A DNA stretch of 64,000 bases, taken from assembly GCF_009708175.1 (NCBI RefSeq), contig NZ_WMBB01000003.1, forward strand, positions 186,001-250,000, given 5' to 3'. Below the pieces are notes generated by a model. It made no database searches. It was not told the origin of the DNA and was given only the letters and a program-made list of their open reading frames with translations. This DNA is from Nocardia aurantiaca (lineage in GTDB: Bacteria > Actinomycetota > Actinomycetes > Mycobacteriales > Mycobacteriaceae). Below, piece by piece: positions 8,280 to 16,407 of this stretch. A program made the translations under genes and the position numbers. The stretch's first letter is position 1. Every line of letters starts with the position of its first letter.

Positions 8280-10691
8280 ATGCATGAAACCCCTCATCCC
8301 GCGCCGCACCGGCGCATTGTGATCACCTCGCTCGGCGCGATCACCGCGCACGGCGTGGGCGCGGAGGAACTGTGGCAACGTGTGCGCGGCGGCGAGGTGG
8401 CGATCCGGCCGCTGCGCGAACTCGCCGTGCCCGGTCTCGCCGCGGCCATCGGGGGCGAGATCCTCGACCCGCCCCGGCCCAAATACGACTACCTCGCCCC
8501 GCTGGGCCTCACCGATCCCGAACCGGCCGTGGACTACGCCCTCATCGCCGCCGAGGAGGCCATGGCGGGCGCGGGACTGGGCGTCCTCGAGGAGGGCGCG
8601 CCGCCGCGGTCCGACGCGCTGTCCGCGCACCGGTGGGGTGTGGCATTCGGCAGCTGCAACAGCGGGATTCGCAGTGCCGAGAAAGCGGTGCGCCGCGCGG
8701 TCGAGGCCGGGCGGACGGTCGACGCGCGAGAGCTCGGCCTCGGTGACGACCGGCATCTGCTGCTGGTGCCGCCGCAGTTCTGCGCGGAAGCGCTGAGCGC
8801 GGCCTTCGGCCTGAAAGGCCCGGTGCTGTCGGTCAATACGGCATGCGCGTCCAGTGCTCACGCGCTGGCGCACGCGGTGGAACAGATCCGCGCGGGCCGC
8901 GCCGACGCCATGCTGGTCGGTGGCAGCGACGCGCTCACCGAGATGGCGTACTACGGATTCACCAGCGTCGAATCGTTGTCGGCGCGACCGGCCCGGCCGT
9001 ATTCCCGGGACCGCGACGGCCTTTCGCTCGGTGCGGGCGCGGGCATGATGGTGTTGGCCGCCGCCGAGGTGGCGCTGGCGGCGGGTGCGCCGATCATCGC
9101 CGAGGTACTCGGCTACGGCATGTCGGCGGACGGCTACCACGCGACCGCCCCGCATCCGCAGGGCGCGGGCGCGGCCCGGGCCATCCGCGCCGCCATCGAG
9201 ACCGCGGGTCTCACACCGGCGGACGTGCCCTACATCAACGGCCACGGCACCGGCACCCCGAAGAACGATGCGGCGGAGAGCAATGCGGTGCGCGCCGCCC
9301 TGGGCGAGGCCGCATCGGAGGTGGTGCTCAGCAGCACCAAGTCCATGATCGGCCACCTGCTGGGCGCGGCGGGCGCGGTCGAGGCCATCGTGACCATTCT
9401 CGGGCTGCGCGACGAGATGGCGCCGCCCACCGCCGGTTTCGCCGAGACCGACCCCGCTTGCGGACTGGACCCGGCACCGAACGCGGCGCGGGAGCTGCCC
9501 CTGCGGGTGGCGGCCTCGAACAACTTCGCCTTCGCCGGAGCGAATGCCTGCGTCGTCTACGGTCGCCCCGGCGGCGTCCGGGCCGAACCCGTTGCCCACG
9601 AGGCCGACGAGGTCGTCGTCACCGGGATCGGAGTGCTCATGGGCGACGCGGCCGACACCGATCAACTGTGGGACGCCTGGTGCGCGAACGCGGCGGAGAC
9701 CGAGCGGCACAACGGATTACGGCTCGCCCGAGTCGGGATCGATCCCGGTGCCGAGATCCCGGCGAAGGCGCGGCGGCGGATGGATCGCCTCGGCCAGATG
9801 GCGGTCGCGACCAGCAACCAGGCCCTCGCCGCCGCGGGACTCAGGGCCCACGAGGGCGTCGGCGTGGTCGTCGGCACCGGCATCGGCCCGATGAGCAGTA
9901 TCTCCCGTTTCTTCGAGCCGACCGTGGCGGGCGGTCCCGCACAGGGCAATCCCGCCATCTTCCCCAATACCGTCTTCAATGCCGCCGCCGGGCAGGTGGC
10001 GATGGTGCTGGGCGCGAAGGGGCCGACCTCCACGCTGACCGCGGGCCACGCCGCGGGGGCCGCCGCCCTCGGCACGGCCTTCGACCTGTTGCGGGCCGGA
10101 CGCGCCGATGCCGTGCTGTGCACGGGCGTGGACGAGCTGTCCCCCTACGCCCTCGACGCGTACCGAGGCGCCGGGCTCTTCACCGGCCGCCACGGCCGCG
10201 ACTATCTGCTCGCCGAGGGCAGCGTCACCCTGCTGCTGGAGCGGGCAGCGGCGGCGCGGCAGCGCGGCGTCACCCCGATCGCGGTGCTCGCCGGGTACGC
10301 CACCACCTCCGACGCGCTCGGCATCGCCCGGTGGGACCCGCGCGGCCACGGCATCGAACGGGCCATGCGCGATGCCCTCGCCGAGGCCGCGTCGTCCCCC
10401 GCCGATCTCACCGCCGTCTGGACCGCGGCGGCGGGACTGCCGACCGTGGACGGTCCGGAACGGCGGGCGATCGACCGGCTCGGGCTGAGCGCGAACTGCG
10501 CCCGCCACGCACCCAAGCGTGTCCTCGGCGATCCCATCGGCGCCGGCGCGCATTTGGCCGCCGCACTGGCCGTCACCGCATGGCGGCACGGCGGCGAGCG
10601 CGGCCCGGTGCTGGTCAACGGTTCCTCGCTGGGCGGCACCCACACCAGTCTCGTGCTGCGGCACCCGGCCGCCGTACCCATCCGATCCTGA
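8280..10691 (+). CDS. Fused ketosynthase / chain-length-factor-like protein (KS-CLF fusion)
   Basis: 803 residues, about twice the size of a ketosynthase. The N-terminal half (residues ~10-425) is a complete KS: Cys189 in NTACASS, His322 in HGTGTPKND, Lys354 and His359 in STKSMIGH. After a short linker a second thiolase-fold copy starts (EVVVTGIGVL, ~residue 440). Its Cys position is His590 (TAGHAAG), and the HGTGT motif is absent (VWTAAAGLP). The two halves therefore correspond to KS-alpha and KS-beta, normally separate translationally coupled proteins, joined here in one chain. No stop or frameshift separates them. A strong GACAGGA-like site precedes the ATG. Confidence 0.9.
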   Translation: MHETPHPAPHRRIVITSLGAITAHGVGAEELWQRVRGGEVAIRPLRELAVPGLAAAIGGEILDPPRPKYDYLAPLGLTDPEPAVDYALIAAEEAMAGAGLGVLEEGAPPRSDALSAHRWGVAFGSCNSGIRSAEKAVRRAVEAGRTVDARELGLGDDRHLLLVPPQFCAEALSAAFGLKGPVLSVNTACASSAHALAHAVEQIRAGRADAMLVGGSDALTEMAYYGFTSVESLSARPARPYSRDRDGLSLGAGAGMMVLAAAEVALAAGAPIIAEVLGYGMSADGYHATAPHPQGAGAARAIRAAIETAGLTPADVPYINGHGTGTPKNDAAESNAVRAALGEAASEVVLSSTKSMIGHLLGAAGAVEAIVTILGLRDEMAPPTAGFAETDPACGLDPAPNAARELPLRVAASNNFAFAGANACVVYGRPGGVRAEPVAHEADEVVVTGIGVLMGDAADTDQLWDAWCANAAETERHNGLRLARVGIDPGAEIPAKARRRMDRLGQMAVATSNQALAAAGLRAHEGVGVVVGTGIGPMSSISRFFEPTVAGGPAQGNPAIFPNTVFNAAAGQVAMVLGAKGPTSTLTAGHAAGAAALGTAFDLLRAGRADAVLCTGVDELSPYALDAYRGAGLFTGRHGRDYLLAEGSVTLLLERAAAARQRGVTPIAVLAGYATTSDALGIARWDPRGHGIERAMRDALAEAASSPADLTAVWTAAAGLPTVDGPERRAIDRLGLSANCARHAPKRVLGDPIGAGAHLAAALAVTAWRHGGERGPVLVNGSSLGGTHTSLVLRHPAAVPIRS

Positions 10692-10702
10692 ACGGAGACA
10701 CC

Positions 10703-11833
10703 ATGCCGAACCCTGGGCCACGTCATGTCTCGATCCTGTCCACGGGCTCCTTTCTGCCCGGCGACCCGATCGACAACGCCACCCTCGAGCGCCTGTGCGG
10801 CACGCTGCCGCCCGAGGTGCTCGACAACATCCAAGTGCGACAGCGGCATTGGATGATCGACCCCGCCACCGGACGGCACACCACAGGCACCAACGCCATG
10901 GCCGCCACCGCGGCGCGGCGCGCTCTCGCCCGCGCGGACGTCGATCCGGCCGAGGTGGATCTGCTGGTGGTGTCCTCCGCCAGTCCGGAGTACCAGCTGC
11001 CCGCGGCGGTCACCTACGTGCAGGAGCAGCTGGGGCTGGCCCGGTGCGCCGCCATCGAATTCCGTGCCGCCTGTACAGGTTTCGTGCAGGGGATGGACTA
11101 CGCGCGCCGCCTGCTCGCGGACGGCACGTATCGCACGGCCGTGGTGATCGGCGCGGAGGCGATCTCGCCGCTGCTGGTCCCGATGTACCTCGGCCAAGAT
11201 CCAGAACTGGTGCGCATGCGCGACCGGCTGGTGATCAACTCCTTCGGCGACGGGGCCGGGGCGGTCGTGCTGCGTGCCGGTGAACCGGGCAGCGCCGATC
11301 CCGCCGGCGAATTCCGTTTCGCCACCGCCTGTCTCGGCGGCGACCGCAAGCCCGGCATGCAGATCGTCGGCGGCGGCACCCATGAGCCGGTGGCCGACCA
11401 GGCCAAGCGCAAACGGCTGGTGGAGATGAAGCTGGACGTCGCCGGGACGGCAACCTTCGGGCCGCAGGTCTTTGTGGCGGGCATGCGGGACATGCTGGCG
11501 CGCACCGGGCTCACCGTGGCCGAGATCGACGCCTGCGTGCTGCCGGAGGGCAATGCGGAGTACTTCACCGCCGAATTCGACGCCGCCGGAGTCTCTGCCG
11601 AGGACCAGGCGGTGCTCGCCAAGAACATCGTCGAGAACCTCGCCACCGTCGGCGCGACCGGATCCGCGGCGGTGCCGCTGGCCCTCGACGAGGGCTGGGT
11701 GCAGGGCCGTGTCCGGCCCGGCGACCAGGTGCTGCTGCTGGCCGTGGAGGCCAGCCGGTATCTCTACGCCGGTCTGTCGCTGCGGTGGGAAGCGCCCGCG
11801 CCCGGCGAGGGGAACGCCGATGTCGACCACTGA
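10703..11833 (+). CDS. KAS III-like (FabH/DpsC-class) enzyme with altered triad
   Basis: 376-residue KAS III-family protein that would select or transfer the starter or a finished acyl group. Cys124 is present (FRAACTGF). The usual HQAN His is replaced by Pro281 (LPEGNAEY), and the Asn of the GNT motif is Ala318 (VGATGSAAVP). With only the Cys of the triad left, it is less likely to decarboxylate malonyl-ACP and more likely to be an acyltransferase-type KAS III homologue (compare the CerJ/DpsC groups). ACGGAGA lies 5-11 bp before the ATG. The next gene overlaps its 3' end. Confidence 0.85.
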   Translation: MPNPGPRHVSILSTGSFLPGDPIDNATLERLCGTLPPEVLDNIQVRQRHWMIDPATGRHTTGTNAMAATAARRALARADVDPAEVDLLVVSSASPEYQLPAAVTYVQEQLGLARCAAIEFRAACTGFVQGMDYARRLLADGTYRTAVVIGAEAISPLLVPMYLGQDPELVRMRDRLVINSFGDGAGAVVLRAGEPGSADPAGEFRFATACLGGDRKPGMQIVGGGTHEPVADQAKRKRLVEMKLDVAGTATFGPQVFVAGMRDMLARTGLTVAEIDACVLPEGNAEYFTAEFDAAGVSAEDQAVLAKNIVENLATVGATGSAAVPLALDEGWVQGRVRPGDQVLLLAVEASRYLYAGLSLRWEAPAPGEGNADVDH

Positions 11834-12359
11834 GCCGGCTTTCACCCCCGAGGACAATGCCCGGATCATCCGGCGGGTGTTCGACGAGTTCGTCAACCAG
11901 GGCGACTTCTCGGTGGTCGACGAGATCTACGCCCCGGACATGGTCGACCATCAGCCGCTGCCCGGCGCGCCCGACGGCCCCGAGGGCGTCCGATACACCA
12001 TCGCCGGTCTGCGCCAGGGCTTTCCGGACTTGCACGTCACCATCGAGGCGCTCAGCGCGCACGCCGATTACGTGGTCATCCACAACACCTGGCGCGGCAC
12101 CTTCACCGGCGAATTCCTGAGCATGGACCCCACCGGCGAGCGGATCGAATTCCGCGGTGTCGTGGTGTGGCGTCTGGCGAACGGCCTGATCACCGAACGC
12201 TGGGGCATCGGGGTCGAGTCCGCCATGCTGGAGGCGCTGGGTCTGGGCTGGCTGATGTCCGGCGCGCTGGCCCGCAAGGGCCGCCGTCGCGGGGGCGGCA
12301 CGGATCTCGCGGATCTGGCGGCGGCCGCTGCCGCGCTGACAGGAACGGACCGACCGTGA
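11820..12359 (+). CDS. SnoaL-like (NTF2-fold) ester cyclase family protein
   Basis: 179 residues. The first ~135 match the SnoaL/polyketide-cyclase fold: an FDEFVNQGDFSVVDEIYAPDMVDH start, a central GVRYTIAGLRQGFPDLHV segment, and a conserved WRGTFTGEF stretch. The remainder is an Arg/Gly- and Ala-rich tail. Family members include true aldol cyclases and hydroxylases, but many have unknown roles, so a cyclisation step is only a possibility. The ATG overlaps the KAS III stop, and its own stop overlaps the next start (GTGA). Confidence 0.8.
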   Translation: MSTTEPAFTPEDNARIIRRVFDEFVNQGDFSVVDEIYAPDMVDHQPLPGAPDGPEGVRYTIAGLRQGFPDLHVTIEALSAHADYVVIHNTWRGTFTGEFLSMDPTGERIEFRGVVVWRLANGLITERWGIGVESAMLEALGLGWLMSGALARKGRRRGGGTDLADLAAAAAALTGTDRP

Positions 12360-13573
12360 CCCGGCCGCTGACCGCGATCATCTCCGGGGGCGGGATCGGC
12401 GGCCTGGCCGCGGCACTCGCCCTGCGGCAGCGCGGCATTCGTGTCCGAGTCTTCGAACGCGCCACCGAACTGCGCGACGGAGGCGCCGGACTGCACATCT
12501 GGACCAATGGCACCATCGCCCTGGAACGGCTGGGTGTGCTGCGCGAGGTGCTCGACACCGCTCCGGTCCAGCACGTCACTCACTTCGGAACCTGGCGCGG
12601 AGACCTTTTCGGCGCCTGGCCGGTCGGCGACTTCATCGACCGGTACGGCTGCCCGACCATCGCGGTCGAACGGTCGGTGCTGCACCGGGTGCTCAGCGCA
12701 GCGGTGTCGGCGTACCAAGATGACGCCGAGATACGCACGGGCGCAGCAGTTATCGGCTTCCAGCAGGACACCGCGGGCGTCACCGCGGAACTGTCCGACG
12801 GCGACCGAGTACGCGGCGACATCCTGATCGGCGCGGACGGCATCAATGGCGCGGTGCGTCCGGGACTGCTGGGCACGCGGCCCCCGCGCTACACCGGCTA
12901 CATCGCCTGGCGCGGCAAAGCCGAACTGCGGCACGAGAAGATCCCGCCGGGCACCTTCTACGCGCTGTTCGGCCCCGGCACCAGGTTCACCTTCTACGAC
13001 GTCGCACCCGGTGTCGTGCACTGGATGAGCGTGGCCAACGGCGCACCCGGCGGTCGCGACAGCGAGGACGTCCAAAGCATGCTGATCGAACGCCATGGCG
13101 GCTGGATGCCGCCGGTCACGGATATCCTCGCCGCGACCGAGCCGGAGGCCATCATCCGCGGCGACGTCATGGACCGGCCACCGGATCGGCGCTGGGGTTC
13201 GGGCCGGGTCACGCTGCTCGGCGATGCCGCCCACCCGATCACCTTCAATATCGGACAGGGCGCCTGCCAGGCCCTCGAGGACGCCCTGGTGCTGGCGGAG
13301 GAACTCGACGCCGCCGATCCGGTTGGCGCACTGCGCCGTTACGAACGTCAGCGCCGCGCCCGCACGGCCGGCTTGCAGCGGGTCGCCTGGCGTATCGGCC
13401 GATTGGGCGCGCTCGAGGACCCCCTCCTCATCCGGCTGCGCGAACTCGGCATGCGGATGGTGTGGCCGCGGTTGGTGTTCCGGATCGCCGAGCGCGATCA
13501 GATCGCCTACGCCGCCCGCTGGTGCACGCCGAACACGCTGCCGGACAACATTTTTCAGATAGACGGAGCATGA
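12356..13573 (+). CDS. FAD-dependent monooxygenase (PHBH-like)
   Basis: 405-residue class A flavin monooxygenase: a GGGIGG dinucleotide motif at the N-terminus followed by VFERA, and the FAD-ribityl motif GDAAHPIT near residue 295. It would hydroxylate or epoxidise the polyketide, using NAD(P)H. The GTG at 12356 overlaps the preceding stop and is preferred over long upstream extensions. It is followed after one base by the methyltransferase gene, suggesting hydroxylation then O-methylation. Confidence 0.88.
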   Translation: MTRPLTAIISGGGIGGLAAALALRQRGIRVRVFERATELRDGGAGLHIWTNGTIALERLGVLREVLDTAPVQHVTHFGTWRGDLFGAWPVGDFIDRYGCPTIAVERSVLHRVLSAAVSAYQDDAEIRTGAAVIGFQQDTAGVTAELSDGDRVRGDILIGADGINGAVRPGLLGTRPPRYTGYIAWRGKAELRHEKIPPGTFYALFGPGTRFTFYDVAPGVVHWMSVANGAPGGRDSEDVQSMLIERHGGWMPPVTDILAATEPEAIIRGDVMDRPPDRRWGSGRVTLLGDAAHPITFNIGQGACQALEDALVLAEELDAADPVGALRRYERQRRARTAGLQRVAWRIGRLGALEDPLLIRLRELGMRMVWPRLVFRIAERDQIAYAARWCTPNTLPDNIFQIDGA

Positions 13574-13574
13574 C

Positions 13575-14282
13575 ATGAGACAAAGCCAAACGGAGAGCGA
13601 CTTCTTCGGCGACTTCGCCGAATCCTGGTGGGACGACGACTCCGCCATGAAGGGGCTCACTTCCTTCCAGCGCCCGCGCTTCGAGTACTTCGACCGGTTC
13701 ATTGACGACTGGTCCGGAAAGAAGGTGCTCGACGTCGGCTGTGGCGGCGGGTTCACCACCGAGTTCCTGGCCGGGCGCGGGGCCGAGGTGAGCGGGATGG
13801 ACCCGTCCGCGCGCCTGGTGGCCGCCGCCCGCGCGCACGCCGAAGCGACCGGCAAGGCTATCGAGTACTCCGTCGGGCGAGCCGAGTCCCTGCCCTACGC
13901 AGACGCGTCTTTCGATGTCGTCACCTGCGTGGACGTGCTCGAGCATGTCGATGATCCGGCACTGGCCGTGCAGGAGATCGCGCGGGTGCTGCGCCCGGGC
14001 GGAATCTTCTGCTACGACACCATCAATCGCACGCTACTGGCCCGGATCGTGATGATCTGGATCCCGGAGTACCTCACCGGCATGGTGGCCCGCGGTACCC
14101 ACCACCATGACCAGTTCATCAAACCGGCGGAGCTGCGCCGGTACCTCGACGCGGCGAGCCTGCGACCGCTGGCGAAGCAGCGCGGCCTCACCATTCTCGG
14201 CAAGCGGCGCGATGGCGACCTCATCATGTTCACCACAGCGGACCTGTCCTCGACCTACATCGGCGCGGCGGTGCGATCGTGA
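13575..14282 (+). CDS. SAM-dependent O-methyltransferase (UbiG-like)
   Basis: 235-residue class I methyltransferase. The SAM loop is VLDVGCGGGF (residues ~50-60), followed by the acidic residue in GMDPSARL and post-motif VTCVDVLEHV, as in UbiG-type enzymes. A GGAG site lies just before the ATG. The gene sits directly after a flavin hydroxylase, so methylation of a newly made hydroxyl or enol is the likely role. The substrate cannot be read from sequence. Confidence 0.88.
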   Translation: MRQSQTESDFFGDFAESWWDDDSAMKGLTSFQRPRFEYFDRFIDDWSGKKVLDVGCGGGFTTEFLAGRGAEVSGMDPSARLVAAARAHAEATGKAIEYSVGRAESLPYADASFDVVTCVDVLEHVDDPALAVQEIARVLRPGGIFCYDTINRTLLARIVMIWIPEYLTGMVARGTHHHDQFIKPAELRRYLDAASLRPLAKQRGLTILGKRRDGDLIMFTTADLSSTYIGAAVRS

Positions 14283-15265
14283 AGGCGGTCTTCTACCGGA
14301 GCTACGGTGACGCATCGGTGCTGGAGTACGGCGAACTACCGACGCCGAAGATGGCCCTCGACGGGGTGCTGCTCGACGTCAAGGCCGCCTCGGTCAACCC
14401 GATCGACTGGAAGGCGCGGGAGGGCTACTTGGATCCGTTCGCGGACACCGTGTTTCCCATCGTCCCCGGCGCCGACGTCTCGGGCGTGGTGCGCGAAATC
14501 GGTATCGGCGTCACCGAATTCGCCCCCGGCGACGAGGTCGTGGGCTGCGTCCGCGAGGACTATCTGAGCCGGGGCGCCTTCGCCGAGATCATGCCGGCCC
14601 CGGTGCGCGCGCTCGCGCTCAAACCGCCGAATCTGGGCTGGGCCGAGGCCGCCGCCATGCCGCTGGCCGCCCTCACCTCCTACCAGGCGCTGGTGCGGGT
14701 ACTCGATGTGCGGCGCGGTGAAACGGTGCTGGTGCACGGCGCGGCCGGCGGGGTCGGCAGTGTAGCGGTGCAACTCGCGGCGCACCTGGGCGCGCGGGTG
14801 ATCGGCACGGCCGGCGAGCGCAACCACGAGTTCCTGCGCGGGCTCGGCGCCGAACCCGTGAATTACGCGGTGGGGCTGGCTGATTCGGTGCGCACGCTCG
14901 CGCCCGGCGGAGTCGACGTCCTGCTCGACGCGGTGGGCAAGCGGATCCAGCGCACGGTGCTGCCGCTGCTCGCACCGCACGGAAGGTTCGCGTCGGTGGT
15001 CGATCCGAAGGCCCGCGAACTCGGCGGCGCCTACGTCTTCACGCGGCCGGACACCGGCGATCTGCCGATCGTCGCGACGCTGGCGGCCAAGGGCGTGTTC
15101 CGGGTGCCGGTCGGTGCGGTCTTCCCGCTGCGCGATGCCGCGCAGGCCCATTTGCTCAGTCAGGGCGGGCATGCCCGCGGCAAGGTGGTGGTCGCCGTGG
15201 ACGAGGCCGCCTGCGGGAACGAACCGACCGGCAGCGAGACCGAGAGGCCCTACGATGAGCGGTGA
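14279..15265 (+). CDS. Zinc-less medium-chain reductase (quinone oxidoreductase-like)
   Basis: 328-residue MDR enzyme: N-terminal GroES-like part (NPIDWKAREGYLDP, GADVSGVV) and a Rossmann loop VHGAAGGVGS. Zinc ligands of alcohol dehydrogenases are absent, so it belongs to the QOR/enoyl-reductase branch. It is the only candidate for reducing enoyl-ACP or an unsaturated product in this operon, but a free-standing quinone reductase role is equally possible. A GTG start overlaps the methyltransferase stop. Confidence 0.85.
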   Translation: MKAVFYRSYGDASVLEYGELPTPKMALDGVLLDVKAASVNPIDWKAREGYLDPFADTVFPIVPGADVSGVVREIGIGVTEFAPGDEVVGCVREDYLSRGAFAEIMPAPVRALALKPPNLGWAEAAAMPLAALTSYQALVRVLDVRRGETVLVHGAAGGVGSVAVQLAAHLGARVIGTAGERNHEFLRGLGAEPVNYAVGLADSVRTLAPGGVDVLLDAVGKRIQRTVLPLLAPHGRFASVVDPKARELGGAYVFTRPDTGDLPIVATLAAKGVFRVPVGAVFPLRDAAQAHLLSQGGHARGKVVVAVDEAACGNEPTGSETERPYDER

Positions 15266-15662
15266 TTCGATGATGGCCCGCACCACGCAGGCGATGGTCC
15301 GGCAGATGGCCTGGTCCCAGGGGCTGGCCCGGATCGCGATCGGCGCCGGCATGCTCACCGCACCGGCGACCGTCGCGAAATCGTGGTCGGGCGAATACGA
15401 CGAGGACGCGTCCTCGCTGCCGACCCGCGCCTTCGGCACCCGTGACGTGGTGATCGGCCTCGGCACGATCTGGTCGCTGCGGCGCGGGCATCCGGTGCGG
15501 CACTGGTTCGTGCTCGGTGTCGCACTCGAACTCGTGGATGCCACGGTGACGCTGCGCAAGCGCCAACGGCTCGGTGTCACCGGGCGGCCGGACACCTGGG
15601 AAATGCTCACAGCAGCGGGATTGGCCGGCGGAATTCTGGTTGCCACGGCATTGCGCGAGTAA
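15255..15662 (+). CDS. DUF4267-type membrane protein
   Basis: 135 residues, with several hydrophobic helices (ARIAIGAGMLTAP, WFVLGVALELVDA, the C-terminal glycine-rich helix) and the family-like RAFGTRDVVIGLGT segment. It starts 11 bp before the previous stop and is the last gene of the tightly coupled series. The molecular role of this family is not known. It may be a small membrane partner of the pathway. Confidence 0.7.
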   Translation: MSGDSMMARTTQAMVRQMAWSQGLARIAIGAGMLTAPATVAKSWSGEYDEDASSLPTRAFGTRDVVIGLGTIWSLRRGHPVRHWFVLGVALELVDATVTLRKRQRLGVTGRPDTWEMLTAAGLAGGILVATALRE

Positions 15663-15867
15663 CGCCCGGCGGACTCGCCTATATCCGATCACAGCGGGCA
15701 GAAGGCGGAAATTGGCCGTCACCACAATCACAGTTCAGTGAAATGGCGTGCGGCGCAGAGTGCAAGATAATGTTCACGTCATTTTGCGACGATAACCACC
15801 ATCGACCCCGACGTGGAGGCACGACCGCAGCCCTTCTCGCCCACCGTCATTCGCCGAGGAATCGCAT

Positions 15868-16341
15868 ATGAAAATTCTGTTCCTGTCCGCCATCGGTATT
15901 TCGATCATGACGACCGCGGTCGTCTACGGTACCGATTTTTTCTGTGCCCTGGTCCTGCGCACGGCATTGGCCCGCATCGACGACCGGGCCCTGACCGCCA
16001 CCACCGGACGCATTCACGAGGTCGCCGACCGGCGCATGCCGATACCCGGCGCGGTCGGCGTGGTCGCCGCCGTCGTCGCGGCGGGCCTCGCGTTCCTGGA
16101 CGGCCGGGTGGCCGCGGGCAGCCTGACGGCCCTGGCCGTCGCGACGCTGGCGGTCTGGCTCGGCATCTACGCCCGGATCAGCGCGCCGGTCAACAAGGAA
16201 CTCACCGCCGCGGTCCGTGCGGACCGGGTCCCGGCCGACGTCCGGGAGATGCAGCGCACCTGGGACAGCGTCATCGTCGTCCGGGTGGTCCTGCAAGGGA
16301 TCGCCCTGGTCGCATTGTTTCTCGCGGCGCTGTCGGCGTAA
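15868..16341 (+). CDS. DUF1772 (anthrone-oxygenase-like) membrane protein
   Basis: 157 residues with four predicted membrane helices (N-terminus, ~58-75, ~82-100, C-terminus) and the DUF1772 pattern with paired basic/aromatic positions. Some family members are cofactor-free anthrone oxygenases of polyketide pathways, while most are uncharacterised. CGAGGA lies upstream of the ATG. A 205-bp gap precedes it, so it likely opens a second transcription unit with the SARP gene. No clear promoter hexamers could be fixed in that gap. Confidence 0.75.
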   Translation: MKILFLSAIGISIMTTAVVYGTDFFCALVLRTALARIDDRALTATTGRIHEVADRRMPIPGAVGVVAAVVAAGLAFLDGRVAAGSLTALAVATLAVWLGIYARISAPVNKELTAAVRADRVPADVREMQRTWDSVIVVRVVLQGIALVALFLAALSA

Positions 16342-16407
16342 ATGACAGCGCCACACTCGATCCCGTTCGCGCTGCGGCGTGCGTCGGCGGGAAGCGAAGG
16401 CTTGACA

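Noticed and set aside
8843..11833. 996-residue frame fused to the KAS III gene
   Set aside because: Its first 600 residues are Arg/Gly-rich antiframe of the KS-CLF gene; only the part from 10703 is a real protein.
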